Source: Mycobacterium decipiens
Lineage (GTDB): Bacteria; Actinomycetota; Actinomycetes; Mycobacteriales; Mycobacteriaceae
NCBI RefSeq assembly: GCF_963853665.1
Contig: NZ_OY970459.1
Location: 1,612,001-1,676,000 of the forward strand
Direction of reading: 5' to 3'
Length of the DNA: 64,000 nt
Part shown: positions 53,413-62,403 of the stretch, one piece after another
Numbering within the stretch: the stretch's first letter is position 1
Layout of the letters: every line of letters begins with the position of its first letter
Notes under the pieces: generated by a model
Told to the model about the DNA's origin: nothing
The model's database searches: none
What the model saw: only the letters and a program-made list of their open reading frames with translations
Made by a program: the position numbers and the translations under genes

Positions 53413-54279
53413 ATGCCCGAGCTGCCCGAAGTCGAGGTGGTGCGGCGCGGCCTGCAGGCCCACGTGGTCGGCCGGACGATCACCGCGGTTCGGGTGCATC
53501 ACCCCCGCGCGGTGCGTCGCCATGAGGCGGGGCCCGCGGATCTGACGGCGCGGCTGCTGGGAGCGCGCATCAACGGAACCGATCGGCGCGGCAAGTATCT
53601 GTGGTTGACGCTGGACTCGGGCGAGGGGAACGACCCGGACACAGCACTCGTCGTGCACCTGGGCATGAGCGGCCAGATGCTGCTCGGAAAGGTCCCGCGC
53701 GCCGACCACGTCCGGATCTCCGCGCTGCTCGACGACGGGACGGTGCTGAGCTTCGCCGACCAGCGGACCTTCGGCGGGTGGCTGCTTGCTGATCTGGTGA
53801 CGGTGGATGGCAGTGTGGTGCCGGTGCCGGTCGCCCACCTGGCACGCGACCCGCTTGACCCGCGGTTCAATACCGACGCCGTGGTCAAAGTGTTGCGGCG
53901 CAAGCATTCCGAACTCAAGCGCCAGCTACTGGACCAGCAGGTGGTATCGGGGATCGGCAACATCTACGCCGATGAGGCGCTGTGGCGGGCCAAGGTGAAT
54001 GGTGCGCGCGTGGCTGCCACCCTAACGAGTCGGCAGCTGGGAGCGGTTCTGAATGCCGCCGCCCACGTAATGAGCGAAGCGCTGGCGCAAGGTGGGACCT
54101 CGTTCGACTCGCTGTATGTCAACGTCAACGGCGAGTCGGGCTACTTCGACCGGTCATTGGATGCCTATGGCCGCGAAGGCGAAAGCTGCCGGCGCTGCGG
54201 TGCGGTGATACGCCGGGACAAGTTCATGAACCGCTCGTCGTTCTACTGCCCGCGATGCCAGCCGCGGCCTCGAAAATAG
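53413..54279 (+). CDS. fpg: Formamidopyrimidine-DNA glycosylase
   Basis: The 288-residue base-excision repair enzyme removes 8-oxoguanine and formamidopyrimidines. It starts MPELPEVE, so Pro2 is the catalytic nucleophile and Glu3 the helper, with Lys61 in the beta-hairpin RRGKYLW. The zinc finger Cys259, 262, 279 and 282 closes the protein. ATG at 53413 is fixed by the need for Pro2. A frame open upstream to 53254 is the rnc tail in another frame. An IS110-type remnant on the opposite strand begins 44 bp after the stop. Confidence 0.97.
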   Translation: MPELPEVEVVRRGLQAHVVGRTITAVRVHHPRAVRRHEAGPADLTARLLGARINGTDRRGKYLWLTLDSGEGNDPDTALVVHLGMSGQMLLGKVPRADHVRISALLDDGTVLSFADQRTFGGWLLADLVTVDGSVVPVPVAHLARDPLDPRFNTDAVVKVLRRKHSELKRQLLDQQVVSGIGNIYADEALWRAKVNGARVAATLTSRQLGAVLNAAAHVMSEALAQGGTSFDSLYVNVNGESGYFDRSLDAYGREGESCRRCGAVIRRDKFMNRSSFYCPRCQPRPRK

Positions 54280-54298
54280 GGAGGGCATTAATGTCATC

Positions 54299-54312
54299 TG
54301 CGCGAGCGCGCA
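54299..54312 (+). terminator. Short GC hairpin after fpg
   Basis: TGCGC-GAGC-GCGCA forms a 5 bp stem 20 bp after the fpg stop. It is short, without a T run, and is a possible weak terminator between fpg and the remnant. Confidence 0.3.
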
Positions 54313-54323
54313 CTGCTCCTATG

Positions 54324-55071
54324 TCAAGCGGCCGTGGGTTGGTGGTCTTGGTGAGGGGTTGCGTAGTCGGCGTTGAGTTGACGGTCGCCCGATCGGGTCA
54401 GTCGGACGCGGCCGGCGGTATTGCCCGACCAGACCGGGATGGGTGCGACCCCGCTGTGGCGGGCGAAGGCGGCTTGGCTCTTGAACCGGGTCACTCCGGC
54501 GGGTTCGGCGAAAAGCTTGGCCGCGGTCAGTTCCCCGCAACCGGGAAGTGCGAGCGGGGCAGGGGTGGCCCGGTGGACTCGGTCGCCGATGCGTGCGGCC
54601 AAGGCGTCGATGGTCTCGGTGAGCCGGGTGATCTCAGTGAGCTCGTCACCGGCCAGCTCGGCCAGCAGTCCGCGCTGGGTGTCCAGCCATTGGCGCAGCT
54701 GTGCGCGGGGCCATTCTCGGTGCAGCGAAGCCGGTTTGGGTTCGGCGGCGGGGTCGAGTTCGTGGACGCGTTGGCGCAGCCGGTTGATCGTCGAAGTACG
54801 TTGGGTGACCAGGTCTTCGCGGCGATCCACCAGCAGCTTGAGCTCTCGGGAGGTCTCGTCGTGGGCGGCGACCGGCAGATCGGGGTAACGCAACACGGCA
54901 TGAGCGACGGCCAGCGCGTCGATGGGATCGGATTTGCCGCGCCCACCACAGTGCTTTGAGGTGGCCAGCCGTGGTGGCCGCCACCACTTTCTCGCCCAGC
55001 TTGCGGCCGACCTCGTCGACCGCGACGAAGGTGTGACTGCGCTTGTGTACATCAGTGCCAACGACAACCAT
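54324..55071 (-). pseudogene. IS110-family transposase remnant
   Basis: The start MVVVGTDVHKRSHTFVAVDE (ATG 55071, with AAGGAGG 8 bases before it) and the later segment GRGKSDPIDALAVAHAVLRY are the N-terminal DEDD parts of an IS110 transposase. They lie in different frames. Between them, near 54940-54965, the usual about 45 residues that carry the catalytic Glu are missing, so a deletion joined WW directly to GRGKSDPID. The C-terminal transposase_20 part (PGCGELTAAKLFAE, AAFARHSGVAPIPVWSG) is present but breaks off after RQLN, with about 60-100 residues gone. The element is dead. It separates fpg from the OsmC-like gene, which are adjacent in M. tuberculosis. Confidence 0.85.
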
Positions 55072-55377
55072 GGTGGTCGCCTCCTTCATTCGAAGAGGGG
55101 TGATGAAGGTTGGGCCGGCCGGTGGACACATCTCAGTCGGGGCGGTGCCACGCTCCTATCAAGTCACGCCGGTCGGTCCATCCCGCCTGGTGCCGACACG
55201 ACGCGCGAAAACCAACCCGAAGCCAGCAGTGTCTGTAAGAGCCAGACACCAGGTGAGAAGACCCAACCACCGCGAATGCGGCACTGCCACCCTGACGCTG
55301 AGTGTCTGTGCGGAGACACGCCGCTGCATACGGCATTCTGCGGACGCTCGCGTCCCGACGACCGGTAGAAAGTAGCC
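55072..55377. other. Non-coding stretch between IS110 remnant and OsmC-like gene
   Basis: A 306 bp stretch with no gene. It holds two inverted repeats built on GTGTCT: GTGTCTG-n7-CAGACAC (55229-55249) and GTGTCT-n6-AGACAC (55302-55319). It is probably IS110 flanking sequence plus the promoter region of the next gene. Confidence 0.5.
55229..55319. repeat. Paired GTGTCT inverted repeats
   Basis: Two small hairpins (55229-55249 and 55302-55319) share the arm GTGTCT/AGACAC, 73 bp apart. They may be recognition or folding signals of the IS110-type element or an operator pair; inferred only. Confidence 0.35.
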
Positions 55378-55785
55378 ATGACGGAACTGTGGATCGAGCG
55401 CACCGGATCGCGGCGCTACACGGGATATAGCTCGCGGGGCGCGCAGGTACTCGTCGGCTCCGAGGACGTCGACGGGGTGTTCACCCCGGGCGAGCTGCTC
55501 AAGATCGCACTCGCCGCATGCAGCGGGATGGCCAGCGACCAGCCGCTGGCCCGTCGGCTCGGCGAGGACTACCGGGCGGTGGTCAGGGTGTCCGGTGCGG
55601 CCGACCGCGACCAGGAGCGCTATCCGCTGCTTGAGGAGACCATGGAACTCGACCTGTCGGGTTTGAGTGAGGACGACAGGAAGCGTCTGCTGGTGGTTGT
55701 CGACCGCGCCGTCGACCTGGTGTGCACCGTAGGACGCACTCTCAAGTCGGGTACCACCGTCACCTTCGAGGTCGCCAGTGTCTGA
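55378..55785 (+). CDS. OsmC/Ohr-family protein, Rv2923c homolog
   Basis: The 135-residue protein has the OsmC fold pattern with two cysteines, Cys48 in LAACSGM and Cys116 in LVCTVGR. These are the usual reactive pair for thiol-dependent peroxide reduction in this family. The likely role is organic hydroperoxide defence, which suits its place beside fpg. The peroxide activity is inferred from family. ATG at 55378; no strong ribosome site. Its stop lies inside the acyP start region (8 bp overlap). Confidence 0.88.
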   Translation: MTELWIERTGSRRYTGYSSRGAQVLVGSEDVDGVFTPGELLKIALAACSGMASDQPLARRLGEDYRAVVRVSGAADRDQERYPLLEETMELDLSGLSEDDRKRLLVVVDRAVDLVCTVGRTLKSGTTVTFEVASV

Positions 55786-56071
55786 TCTTGGGTCGGATCC
55801 TGACGTGCGGCTCACCGCCTGGGTGCACGGGTGGGTGCAGGGAGTGGGCTTCCGCTGGTGGACCCGGTCTCGAGCGTTGGAGTTGGGGCTTAGCGGCTAC
55901 GCGGCCAACCACGCCGACGGGCGCGTACTAGTGGTCGCGCAGGGCCGGCACGAGGCGTGCGAGAAATTGCTGCAGCTGCTGCAGGGCGGAGCCACACCGG
56001 GCCGCGTGCACCAGGTCGTCGCCGACTGGTCGCAGCCGACGGAGCCCATCGTCGGATTCAGCGAGCGCTAA
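55778..56071 (+). CDS. acyP: Acylphosphatase
   Basis: The 97-residue protein carries the acylphosphatase signature GWVQGVGFR (18-26) with catalytic Arg26 and Asn44 in [11 protein letters not shown]. It hydrolyses carboxyl-phosphate bonds. GTG at 55778 overlaps the preceding gene by 8 bp, suggesting coupled translation. smc follows 23 bp downstream. The M. tuberculosis counterpart (Rv2922A) is the same apart from a few N-terminal residues. Confidence 0.95.
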   Translation: MSDLGSDPDVRLTAWVHGWVQGVGFRWWTRSRALELGLSGYAANHADGRVLVVAQGRHEACEKLLQLLQGGATPGRVHQVVADWSQPTEPIVGFSER

Positions 56072-56094
56072 CAGCGCCGGTAGTCTGACACGCC

Positions 56095-59000
56095 GTGTAC
56101 CTCAAGAGTCTGACGCTGAAGGGCTTCAAGTCCTTCGCCGCGCCGACGACTCTGCGTTTCGAGCCGGGGATCACCGCCGTCGTCGGGCCCAACGGTTCCG
56201 GCAAATCCAACGTGGTCGATGCCCTGGCCTGGGTGATGGGGGAGCAGGGGGCAAAGACGCTGCGTGGCGGCAAGATGGAAGACGTCATCTTCGCCGGCAC
56301 CTCCTCGCGCGCCCCGCTGGGCCGCGCCGAAGTCACCGTCACCATCGACAACTCCGACAACGCGCTGCCGATCGACTACACCGAGGTTTCGATTACCCGC
56401 CGGATGTTCCGCGATGGTGCCAGTGAATACGAAATCAACGGCAGCAGTTGCCGTTTGATGGATGTCCAGGAGCTGCTGTCCGACTCCGGAATCGGCCGTG
56501 AGATGCACGTGATCGTCGGGCAAGGAAAGCTCGAGGAGATCCTGCAGTCGCGGCCCGAAGACCGGCGGGCGTTCATCGAGGAAGCCGCCGGGGTGCTCAA
56601 GCACCGCAAACGCAAGGAAAAAGCTCTGCGCAAACTCGACGCGATGGCGGCGAACCTGGCCCGGCTTGCCGATCTGACCACCGAGCTCCGGCGCCAGCTC
56701 AAACCGCTGGGCCGGCAAGCCGAGGTGGCCCGACGTGCGGCGACCATTCAAGCCGATCTGCGCGATGCCCGGCTGCGGCTGGTCGCCGACGACTTGGTTA
56801 GCCGGCGAGCGGAACGGGAAGCGATTTTCGAGACAGAGGCTGCGATGCGTCGCGAGCATGACGAGGCCGCCGCCCGGCTGACGGTGGCAGCTGAGGAGCT
56901 GGCCGCGCATGAGTCGGCGCTCGCCGAGCTGTCAACCCGCGCAGAGTCGGTGCAACACACCTGGTTTGGGCTGTCCGCGCTGGCCGAGCGGGTGGGCGCA
57001 ACGGTGCGGATCGCCAGCGAACGCGCCCATCATCTTGATGTCGAGCCGGTCGCGGTGAGCGACACCGACCCGGACGCGCTTGAGGCCGAGGCCCAGCAGG
57101 TGGCCGTTGCCGAGCAACAACTGCTGGCGGAGCTGGACACGACGCGCGGCCGGCTCGATGCCGCCCGCACCGACCTAGCCGACCGGGAGCGCCGCGCCGC
57201 CGAGGCCGACCGGGCCCACCTGGCGGCGGTCCGCGCGGAGGCGGACCGGCGTGAGGGACTGGCGCGGCTGGCCGGCCAGGTGGAGACCATGCGTGCGCGC
57301 GTCGAATCGATCGATGAGAACGTGGCTCGGTTGTCCGAGCGGATCGAGGAAGCCGCTACCCGCGCCCAGCAGACCCGAGCCGAGTTTGAAACCGTGCAGG
57401 GTCGCGTCGGTGAATTGGACCAGGGCGAGGTCGGCCTCGATGAGCACCACGAGCGCACGGTGGCCGCGTTGCGGTTGGCCGATGAACGCGTCGCCGAACT
57501 GCAGTCGGCAGAACGCGCCGCCGAACGCCAGGTGGCCTCGCTGCGGGCCCGCATCGATGCCCTCTCGGTCGGGCTTGAGCGCAAGGACGGCGCGGCTTGG
57601 CTCGCACGCAATCACAGTGGCGCAGGGCTTTTCGGGTCGATCGCCCAATTGGTCAAGGTCCGTTCGGGTTATGAGGCGGCATTGGCGGCGGTGCTCGGGC
57701 CGGCGGCGGACGCACTGGGGGCGAACAGCTTGGCTGCCGCGCGCAGTGCAGTTGGCGCGCTCAAACAGGCCGACGGCGGCCGCGCGGTCCTGGTGCTGAG
57801 CGACTGGCCGACCCCGCAGGAACCCACCCCGGCGGCGACGTTGCCCGGCGGCGCCCGGTGGGCCCTGGACCTCGTCGAGGCACCGCCGAAGTTGCGTGGC
57901 GCGATGATCGCCATGCTTTCCGGCGTCGCAGTGGTCAACGACCTGACCGAGGCAATGGGCCTGGTCGCGATTCGTCCGGAGTTGCGCGTGGTCACGGTTG
58001 ACGGTGATCTGGTGGGCGCCGGCTGGGTCAGCGGCGGATCTGACCGCAAGCTGTCCACATTGGAGCTCACCTCGGAGATCGACAAGGCCAGCGGCGAGCT
58101 GGCCGCCGCGGAGGCGCTGACGGCGCAATTGAGCGCGGCCTTGTCCGGAGCACTGACCGAGCAGGCCGCCCGCCAGGACGCGGCCGAGCAGGCATTGGCC
58201 GCGCTCAACGAATCCGACACGGCCATCTCGGCGATGTACGAGCAGCTGGGCCGCCTCGGGCACGAGGCGCGCGCCGCCGAGGAAGAGTGGAACCGGTTGC
58301 TGGCGCAGCGGGTGGAACAAGAAGCCGGGCGCACGCAGACCGTCGAAGAGGTCGTACAACTCGAGACCCGGCTGCGCAACGCCGAGGCGACCCAACAGGT
58401 CGACGTGGCCCCACCGATGGACCGGCAGGCGATCAGTGCCGCCGCCGAGCAAGCCCGCAGCGTCGAAGTGGAAGCCCGGCTAGCGGTGCGCACCGCCGAG
58501 GAACGCGCCAACGCGGTTCGTGGGCGGGCAGATTCGCTGCGCCGCGCGGCAGCGGCGGAACGTGAGGCACGGGTGCGGGCCGAGCAAGCTCGCGCCGCGC
58601 GGCTGCATGCGGCCGCGGTGGCCGCGGCGGTCGCCGACTCCGGACGGCTACTGGCTTGGCGGTTGAACCGGGCGGTGGATGCGGCGTCGCAGCTCCGTGA
58701 CGCGTCGGCCGCCGAACGCCACCAGCGGTCGGCGGCGATGGCGGCGGTTCGCGATGAGGTGAACACGCTGAGCGCCCGAGTCGCCGAATTCACCGATTCG
58801 CTGCACCGCGACGAGGTGGCTAACGCCCAGGCGGCGCTGCGTATCGAGCAGCTTGAGCAGATGGTGCTAGAGCAGTTCGGAATGGCGCCGGCCGACCTGA
58901 TCGCCGAATACGGTCCGCAGGTTGCGCTGCCGCCGACCGAGCTCGAGATGGCTGAGTTCGAGCAAGCCCGCGAACGCGGCGAGCAGGTGATCGCGCCGGC

Positions 59001-59697
59001 CCCCATGCCGTTCGACCGGGGTACTCAGGAGCGCCGCGCAAAACGTGCCGAGCGTGAGCTTGCTGAGCTGGGTAGGGTCAATCCGCTGGCTTTGGAGGAG
59101 TTTGCTGCGTTGGAGGAGCGCTACAACTTCCTGGCCACCCAACTCGAGGATGTCAAGGCGGCCCGCAAGGATCTGCAGGACGTCGTCGCCGATGTAGACG
59201 CCCGCATCCTGCAGGTGTTCAGTGATGCGTTCATCGACGTGGAACGCGAATTCCGGGGCGTGTTCGCCGCGTTGTTCCCTGGCGGGGAAGGGCGGCTGCA
59301 GCTGACCGAGCCCGACGACATGCTCACCACCGGTATCGAGGTCCAGGCACGTCCGCCGGGCAAGAAAGTCACCCGACTGTCCTTGCTCTCCGGTGGCGAG
59401 AAGGCGCTGACCGCGGTGGCGATGCTGGTCGCGATCTTCCGTGCCCGTCCGTCGCCGTTCTACATCATGGACGAGGTGGAGGCCGCTCTCGACGACGCGA
59501 ACCTGCGCCGCCTGATTGGCCTGTTCGAACAGCTGCGAGACCAGTCGCAGATCATCATCATCACCCACCAAAAGCCAACGATGGAAGTCGCGGACGCGCT
59601 TTACGGCGTGACCATGCAGAACGACGGCATCACCGCGGTTATCTCGCAGCGAATCCGAGGTCAGCAGGTGGATCGGCTGGTCGCTAGCTCCTCTTAG
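56095..59697 (+). CDS. smc: Chromosome segregation ATPase SMC
   Basis: The 1200-residue protein has the SMC plan: Walker [10 protein letters not shown] (31-39), a coiled-coil arm, a hinge at about 500-660, a second coiled coil, the ABC signature LSGGEKAL near 1100 and Walker [14 protein letters not shown] near 1122. With ScpA and ScpB it organises and separates chromosomes. GTG at 56095 directly encodes [13 protein letters not shown], the usual start. The last codon is followed at once by the terminus of an IS5-type remnant; in M. tuberculosis ftsY comes next. Confidence 0.97.
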   Translation: MYLKSLTLKGFKSFAAPTTLRFEPGITAVVGPNGSGKSNVVDALAWVMGEQGAKTLRGGKMEDVIFAGTSSRAPLGRAEVTVTIDNSDNALPIDYTEVSITRRMFRDGASEYEINGSSCRLMDVQELLSDSGIGREMHVIVGQGKLEEILQSRPEDRRAFIEEAAGVLKHRKRKEKALRKLDAMAANLARLADLTTELRRQLKPLGRQAEVARRAATIQADLRDARLRLVADDLVSRRAEREAIFETEAAMRREHDEAAARLTVAAEELAAHESALAELSTRAESVQHTWFGLSALAERVGATVRIASERAHHLDVEPVAVSDTDPDALEAEAQQVAVAEQQLLAELDTTRGRLDAARTDLADRERRAAEADRAHLAAVRAEADRREGLARLAGQVETMRARVESIDENVARLSERIEEAATRAQQTRAEFETVQGRVGELDQGEVGLDEHHERTVAALRLADERVAELQSAERAAERQVASLRARIDALSVGLERKDGAAWLARNHSGAGLFGSIAQLVKVRSGYEAALAAVLGPAADALGANSLAAARSAVGALKQADGGRAVLVLSDWPTPQEPTPAATLPGGARWALDLVEAPPKLRGAMIAMLSGVAVVNDLTEAMGLVAIRPELRVVTVDGDLVGAGWVSGGSDRKLSTLELTSEIDKASGELAAAEALTAQLSAALSGALTEQAARQDAAEQALAALNESDTAISAMYEQLGRLGHEARAAEEEWNRLLAQRVEQEAGRTQTVEEVVQLETRLRNAEATQQVDVAPPMDRQAISAAAEQARSVEVEARLAVRTAEERANAVRGRADSLRRAAAAEREARVRAEQARAARLHAAAVAAAVADSGRLLAWRLNRAVDAASQLRDASAAERHQRSAAMAAVRDEVNTLSARVAEFTDSLHRDEVANAQAALRIEQLEQMVLEQFGMAPADLIAEYGPQVALPPTELEMAEFEQARERGEQVIAPAPMPFDRGTQERRAKRAERELAELGRVNPLALEEFAALEERYNFLATQLEDVKAARKDLQDVVADVDARILQVFSDAFIDVEREFRGVFAALFPGGEGRLQLTEPDDMLTTGIEVQARPPGKKVTRLSLLSGGEKALTAVAMLVAIFRARPSPFYIMDEVEAALDDANLRRLIGLFEQLRDQSQIIIITHQKPTMEVADALYGVTMQNDGITAVISQRIRGQQVDRLVASSS

Positions 59698-60046
59698 AAC
59701 GTGTTTGGGAAGGGCTTATGTGGCTTGGATCGGCTGCGAGGGACGCCGTCCCGGTGCTGGCGCGAGGTGGCGTACAGTGTCGGTGCCCTGCACCGATTGA
59801 GCATCAACGATCCCGGCGCCGGCCATCGGGTCGCGCTCGGCGGCATCGCGCACCGCGGCCCGCAACGCGTGGTGGATGCGGTCGGTGACACCGTCATCGG
59901 TCCACGTGTTGAAGTACCGCTACACCGTCTCACACGGCGGAAACTCATGCGGCAGTTGACGCCACGAGCAACCGGTGTGGTGCAGATACATTATCGCGTC
60001 CACGATCCGGCGGCGTGGATGCATCGCCGGGCGCCCACCGAAGCGG
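59698..60046 (-). pseudogene. IS5-family (IS427-type) transposase remnant
   Basis: On the minus strand one can read RFGGRPAMHPRRRIVDAIMY, then HHTGCSWRQLPHEFPPCETV, an amber stop where the family has Tyr, then RYFNTWTDDGVTDRIHHALR and AAERDPMAGAGIVDAQSVQG. This is the helix-turn-helix and first catalytic region (IVDAQSV, Asp) of IS5-type transposases. The N-terminus is cut exactly at the stop of the neighbouring dehydrogenase gene. After TDTV the frame runs into a short tail, so the catalytic core is deleted. The end GTGTTTGGGAAGG at 59700-59712 resembles the terminal inverted repeat of IS427-group elements and starts right after the smc stop. Confidence 0.85.
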
Positions 60047-60049
60047 GTC

Positions 60050-60916
60050 TCAGAGTGGAAATTTGGCGCCCGTGAGCTGCTCAGACAGTTCCCAGAGGGC
60101 GGTGGCCGTCGCGGCCCGTTTAGCCATGAAGCTGCGGGGGACCGGCTGGGTGCGACCGAAAACACAGAAGCGAGGGCCGACGAACGTGTCGCCCGGTAAA
60201 TCCTGCGACGCTGCATACAACGTTTGGCGAGCACCGTAATCGGCGCTGGTGGCCAGCCGAGCGCTGGCCAGCATCGCTGCGTCTGTGATCTTGCGGTCGG
60301 AACGGCCTTGCATGTTGGTCCGCGAGTAGCCAGGATGGGCGGCCAGCGCGCGCAGACGCGAACCGGCCGCCTCGAGGCGCCGCTGCAGCTCGGTGGTGAA
60401 CAGCAGGTTGGCGACCTTCGACTGGATGTAGGCCAGCCATGCCGAGTACGGCCGAGACTTCCAGTTCAGGTCTTTGACGCTGATGTAGCCATACCAGTGC
60501 GCCAATGAGGACACCGTCACCACACGGTCGGTGAGCTTGGGAAGCAACAGGTTGGTCAGCGCGAAATGGCCCAGATGATTGGTACCGATCTGGCTTTCGA
60601 AGCCATCAACGGTCCACCTGCGCGGGGTGGCCATGATGCCAGCGTTGTTGATCAGCACGTCGCTGTTGGCTATGCCATCTGCGAACTCCCTGACCGACGA
60701 CAGGTCCTGCAGATCGAGTTGACGCACCTCGACATCGCCACTCATCTCCCGGGCCGCGGCCGCACCCTTACTCGTGTCTCGCACCGCCAGGATGACCTTG
60801 GCGCCGCTGCGGGCCAACTCACGAGCTGTCACCGCGCCCAGCCCGCAGTTGGCACCGGTGACGATCGCGGTGCGCCCGGCGAACGACGGAAGATCTGCGG
60901 CGGTCCAGTTAGGCAT
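60050..60916 (-). CDS. Short-chain dehydrogenase/reductase
   Basis: The 288-residue Rossmann enzyme has the NAD(P) motif TGANCGLG (20-27), NNAG (90-93), catalytic Ser136/137 and Tyr163-x3-Lys167 (YIQSK). It is closest in style to retinol dehydrogenase/protochlorophyllide-reductase-like SDRs common in mycobacteria; substrate unknown. The gene looks intact: ATG at 60916, stop at 60050. It sits antisense in the smc-ftsY gap, where M. tuberculosis has no gene, next to an IS5 remnant that abuts its 3' end, so lateral or transposon-linked arrival is likely. A ketone or hydroxyl reduction of a lipid, with the next-door methyltransferase, is possible but unproven. Confidence 0.85.
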   Translation of the reverse strand: MPNWTAADLPSFAGRTAIVTGANCGLGAVTARELARSGAKVILAVRDTSKGAAAAREMSGDVEVRQLDLQDLSSVREFADGIANSDVLINNAGIMATPRRWTVDGFESQIGTNHLGHFALTNLLLPKLTDRVVTVSSLAHWYGYISVKDLNWKSRPYSAWLAYIQSKVANLLFTTELQRRLEAAGSRLRALAAHPGYSRTNMQGRSDRKITDAAMLASARLATSADYGARQTLYAASQDLPGDTFVGPRFCVFGRTQPVPRSFMAKRAATATALWELSEQLTGAKFPL

Positions 60917-61029
60917 AGCCGCCCCACCCTACCTGGTGTGGCGTGCCGTTGCAGGACTGCGCAACTCGGCGGGCCAATGGTTCCTGATCGTTCCTGACCG
61001 ACGAAGTACCGCTGGTGTCATCTACCCCC

Positions 61030-61091
61030 GGCGCGATGGCGCAATGCCGCGGGCGCGATGGCACAATGCCGCGGGCGCGATGGCACAATGT
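61030..61091 (+). repeat. 22 bp tandem repeat before the methyltransferase
   Basis: Two full units (61030-61051 and 61052-61073) differ at one base, and a third unit (from 61074) matches for about 17 bases. Each contains GCGCGATGGC and CAATG. It resembles a minisatellite (VNTR). The methyltransferase frame stays open through it. Confidence 0.85.
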
Positions 61092-61143
61092 CTGCGTGGC
61101 CCCAAAAAGTACAGGTGTTGGACAAGTCGTCGTGCGGTCCTAC

Positions 61144-61935
61144 ATGCGCTTGACACGGTTCAAGTTGGTTGCAAGCGGGTACGGCGTGTTGACCCTCCTG
61201 TCCCGCTCCCGTAAGCGCAAGCCCGACGACCTCGTGTTCCTCAACTGGGGCTACGAGGATGACCCTCCGATGAATATTCCGCTTGACGCGTCGGACGAAC
61301 CCGATCGATACGGCATCCAGCTGTACCACCGGACCGCAACCCAAGTAGATCTGACCGGCAAACAGGTTCTAGAGGTCGGTTGTGGTCATGGCGGCGGGGC
61401 TTCGTACCTCATGCGCACGTTGCACCCGGCCACCTATACCGGGCTGGATCTCAACGGGGCGGCAATAAAGTTATGCCTCGGGCGACACAACGTGCCGGGT
61501 TTGACGTTCATGAAAGGCGATGCGGAAAATTTGCCGTTCCCGGACGAATCTTTCGATGCGGTGATCAATGTCGAATCGTCGCACTGCTACCCGCACCTTT
61601 CGCGTTTCTTCGCAGAAGTCGCGCGTGTGCTCCGGCCCGGGGGGCATTTTCTGTACTCCGACATGCGCCAGGCACCTGATATACCCGACTGGCAGGCGGC
61701 TATAGCTGATGCCCCGATGCGGCTGCTGTCTGAAAGGGTCATAAATGCCGAGGTTCTGCGCGGGCTGGAGAAGAATTCGCCACAGCAAACCAAGATGGTC
61801 GAGCGCAATATCCCTCCCATCCCGATCGCCCGCTGGTGGGCCCGCTCAGTATTTGGTGTGGAAGGTGGGGCATTCTATCGAAGCCTTCAAGCGGGCAAGA
61901 TCTCATATAAGATGTTTTGTTTCGTGAAGCCGTGA
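61144..61935 (+). CDS. SAM methyltransferase resembling phthiotriol/phenolphthiotriol dimycocerosate methyltransferase Rv2952
   Basis: The 263-residue protein resembles Rv2952, which methylates the C3 hydroxyl of phthiotriol to make phthiocerol. Shared features are [18 protein letters not shown], the SAM loop [14 protein letters not shown] (75-88), [14 protein letters not shown] (125-138) and [11 protein letters not shown]. The homology to glycopeptidolipid O-methyltransferases is also strong, so the substrate could be another lipid or sugar. I chose ATG 61144; an upstream GTG at 61096, or the ATG at 61015 through the tandem repeat, would lengthen it, but similarity to Rv2952 begins after residue 20. 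No clear ribosome site. It lies between smc and ftsY, far from the pks1 region where Rv2952 normally resides. Confidence 0.82.
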   Translation: MRLTRFKLVASGYGVLTLLSRSRKRKPDDLVFLNWGYEDDPPMNIPLDASDEPDRYGIQLYHRTATQVDLTGKQVLEVGCGHGGGASYLMRTLHPATYTGLDLNGAAIKLCLGRHNVPGLTFMKGDAENLPFPDESFDAVINVESSHCYPHLSRFFAEVARVLRPGGHFLYSDMRQAPDIPDWQAAIADAPMRLLSERVINAEVLRGLEKNSPQQTKMVERNIPPIPIARWWARSVFGVEGGAFYRSLQAGKISYKMFCFVKP

Positions 61936-62403
61936 CGTGCCGCCACCTGTCAACTGAATGAGGCACTGGCATCACGCTATTTGAAACATGTAGTGGTGCA
62001 GGCGTACTGACTCCCTGCCCGAGGAAGCGGTATGGGGTTCCCCATATTTCAGGCGGCAGTATCGACAGCGGTGACCTCATGTCAAACAATGAAGCGTTGC
62101 GCCCCACACCCGGTTGGGAGCACCGGCGCTCACCGTCGGCGGTGCGGTGGACGTTGCCGCGACGTGTGCGGGCCGCCGCTGCGGTACCCGCAGCCCTGGG
62201 GCGTCGTGGATCCTGCGGCGTTGTCGAGGCTGGTTCGTGCCGGTGGGTGGCTCGATGTTGCCCCCTGACGTGGCAGGCTAACCCCAGCACCCGGTGCAGG
62301 TGGCGAACAGCCGCGCGCCGGCGTTGCGGGCTTTAGGGGTCACCGGAACTCGGGCAGTGCGCGCCCTCGCTGTCGGCATCGCGTCTCACCCTAGGATGTT
62401 TGC
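61936..62403. other. Non-coding stretch before ftsY
   Basis: A 468 bp stretch with no recognised gene. It holds a perfect dyad (62031-62046) near its left end and the ftsY promoter area near its right end. Frames inside it have no features I recognise. Confidence 0.5.
62031..62046. terminator. Palindromic hairpin after the methyltransferase
   Basis: TATGGGG-TT-CCCCATA is a perfect 7 bp inverted repeat followed by TTTC, 95 bp after the methyltransferase stop. It may be a terminator; the tight palindrome also fits an operator. Confidence 0.4.

Noticed and set aside
61015..61143. Longer start for the Rv2952-like methyltransferase
   Set aside because: The added 43 codons are mostly the translated tandem repeat; family similarity begins after the ATG at 61144. 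A GTG at 61096 remains possible.
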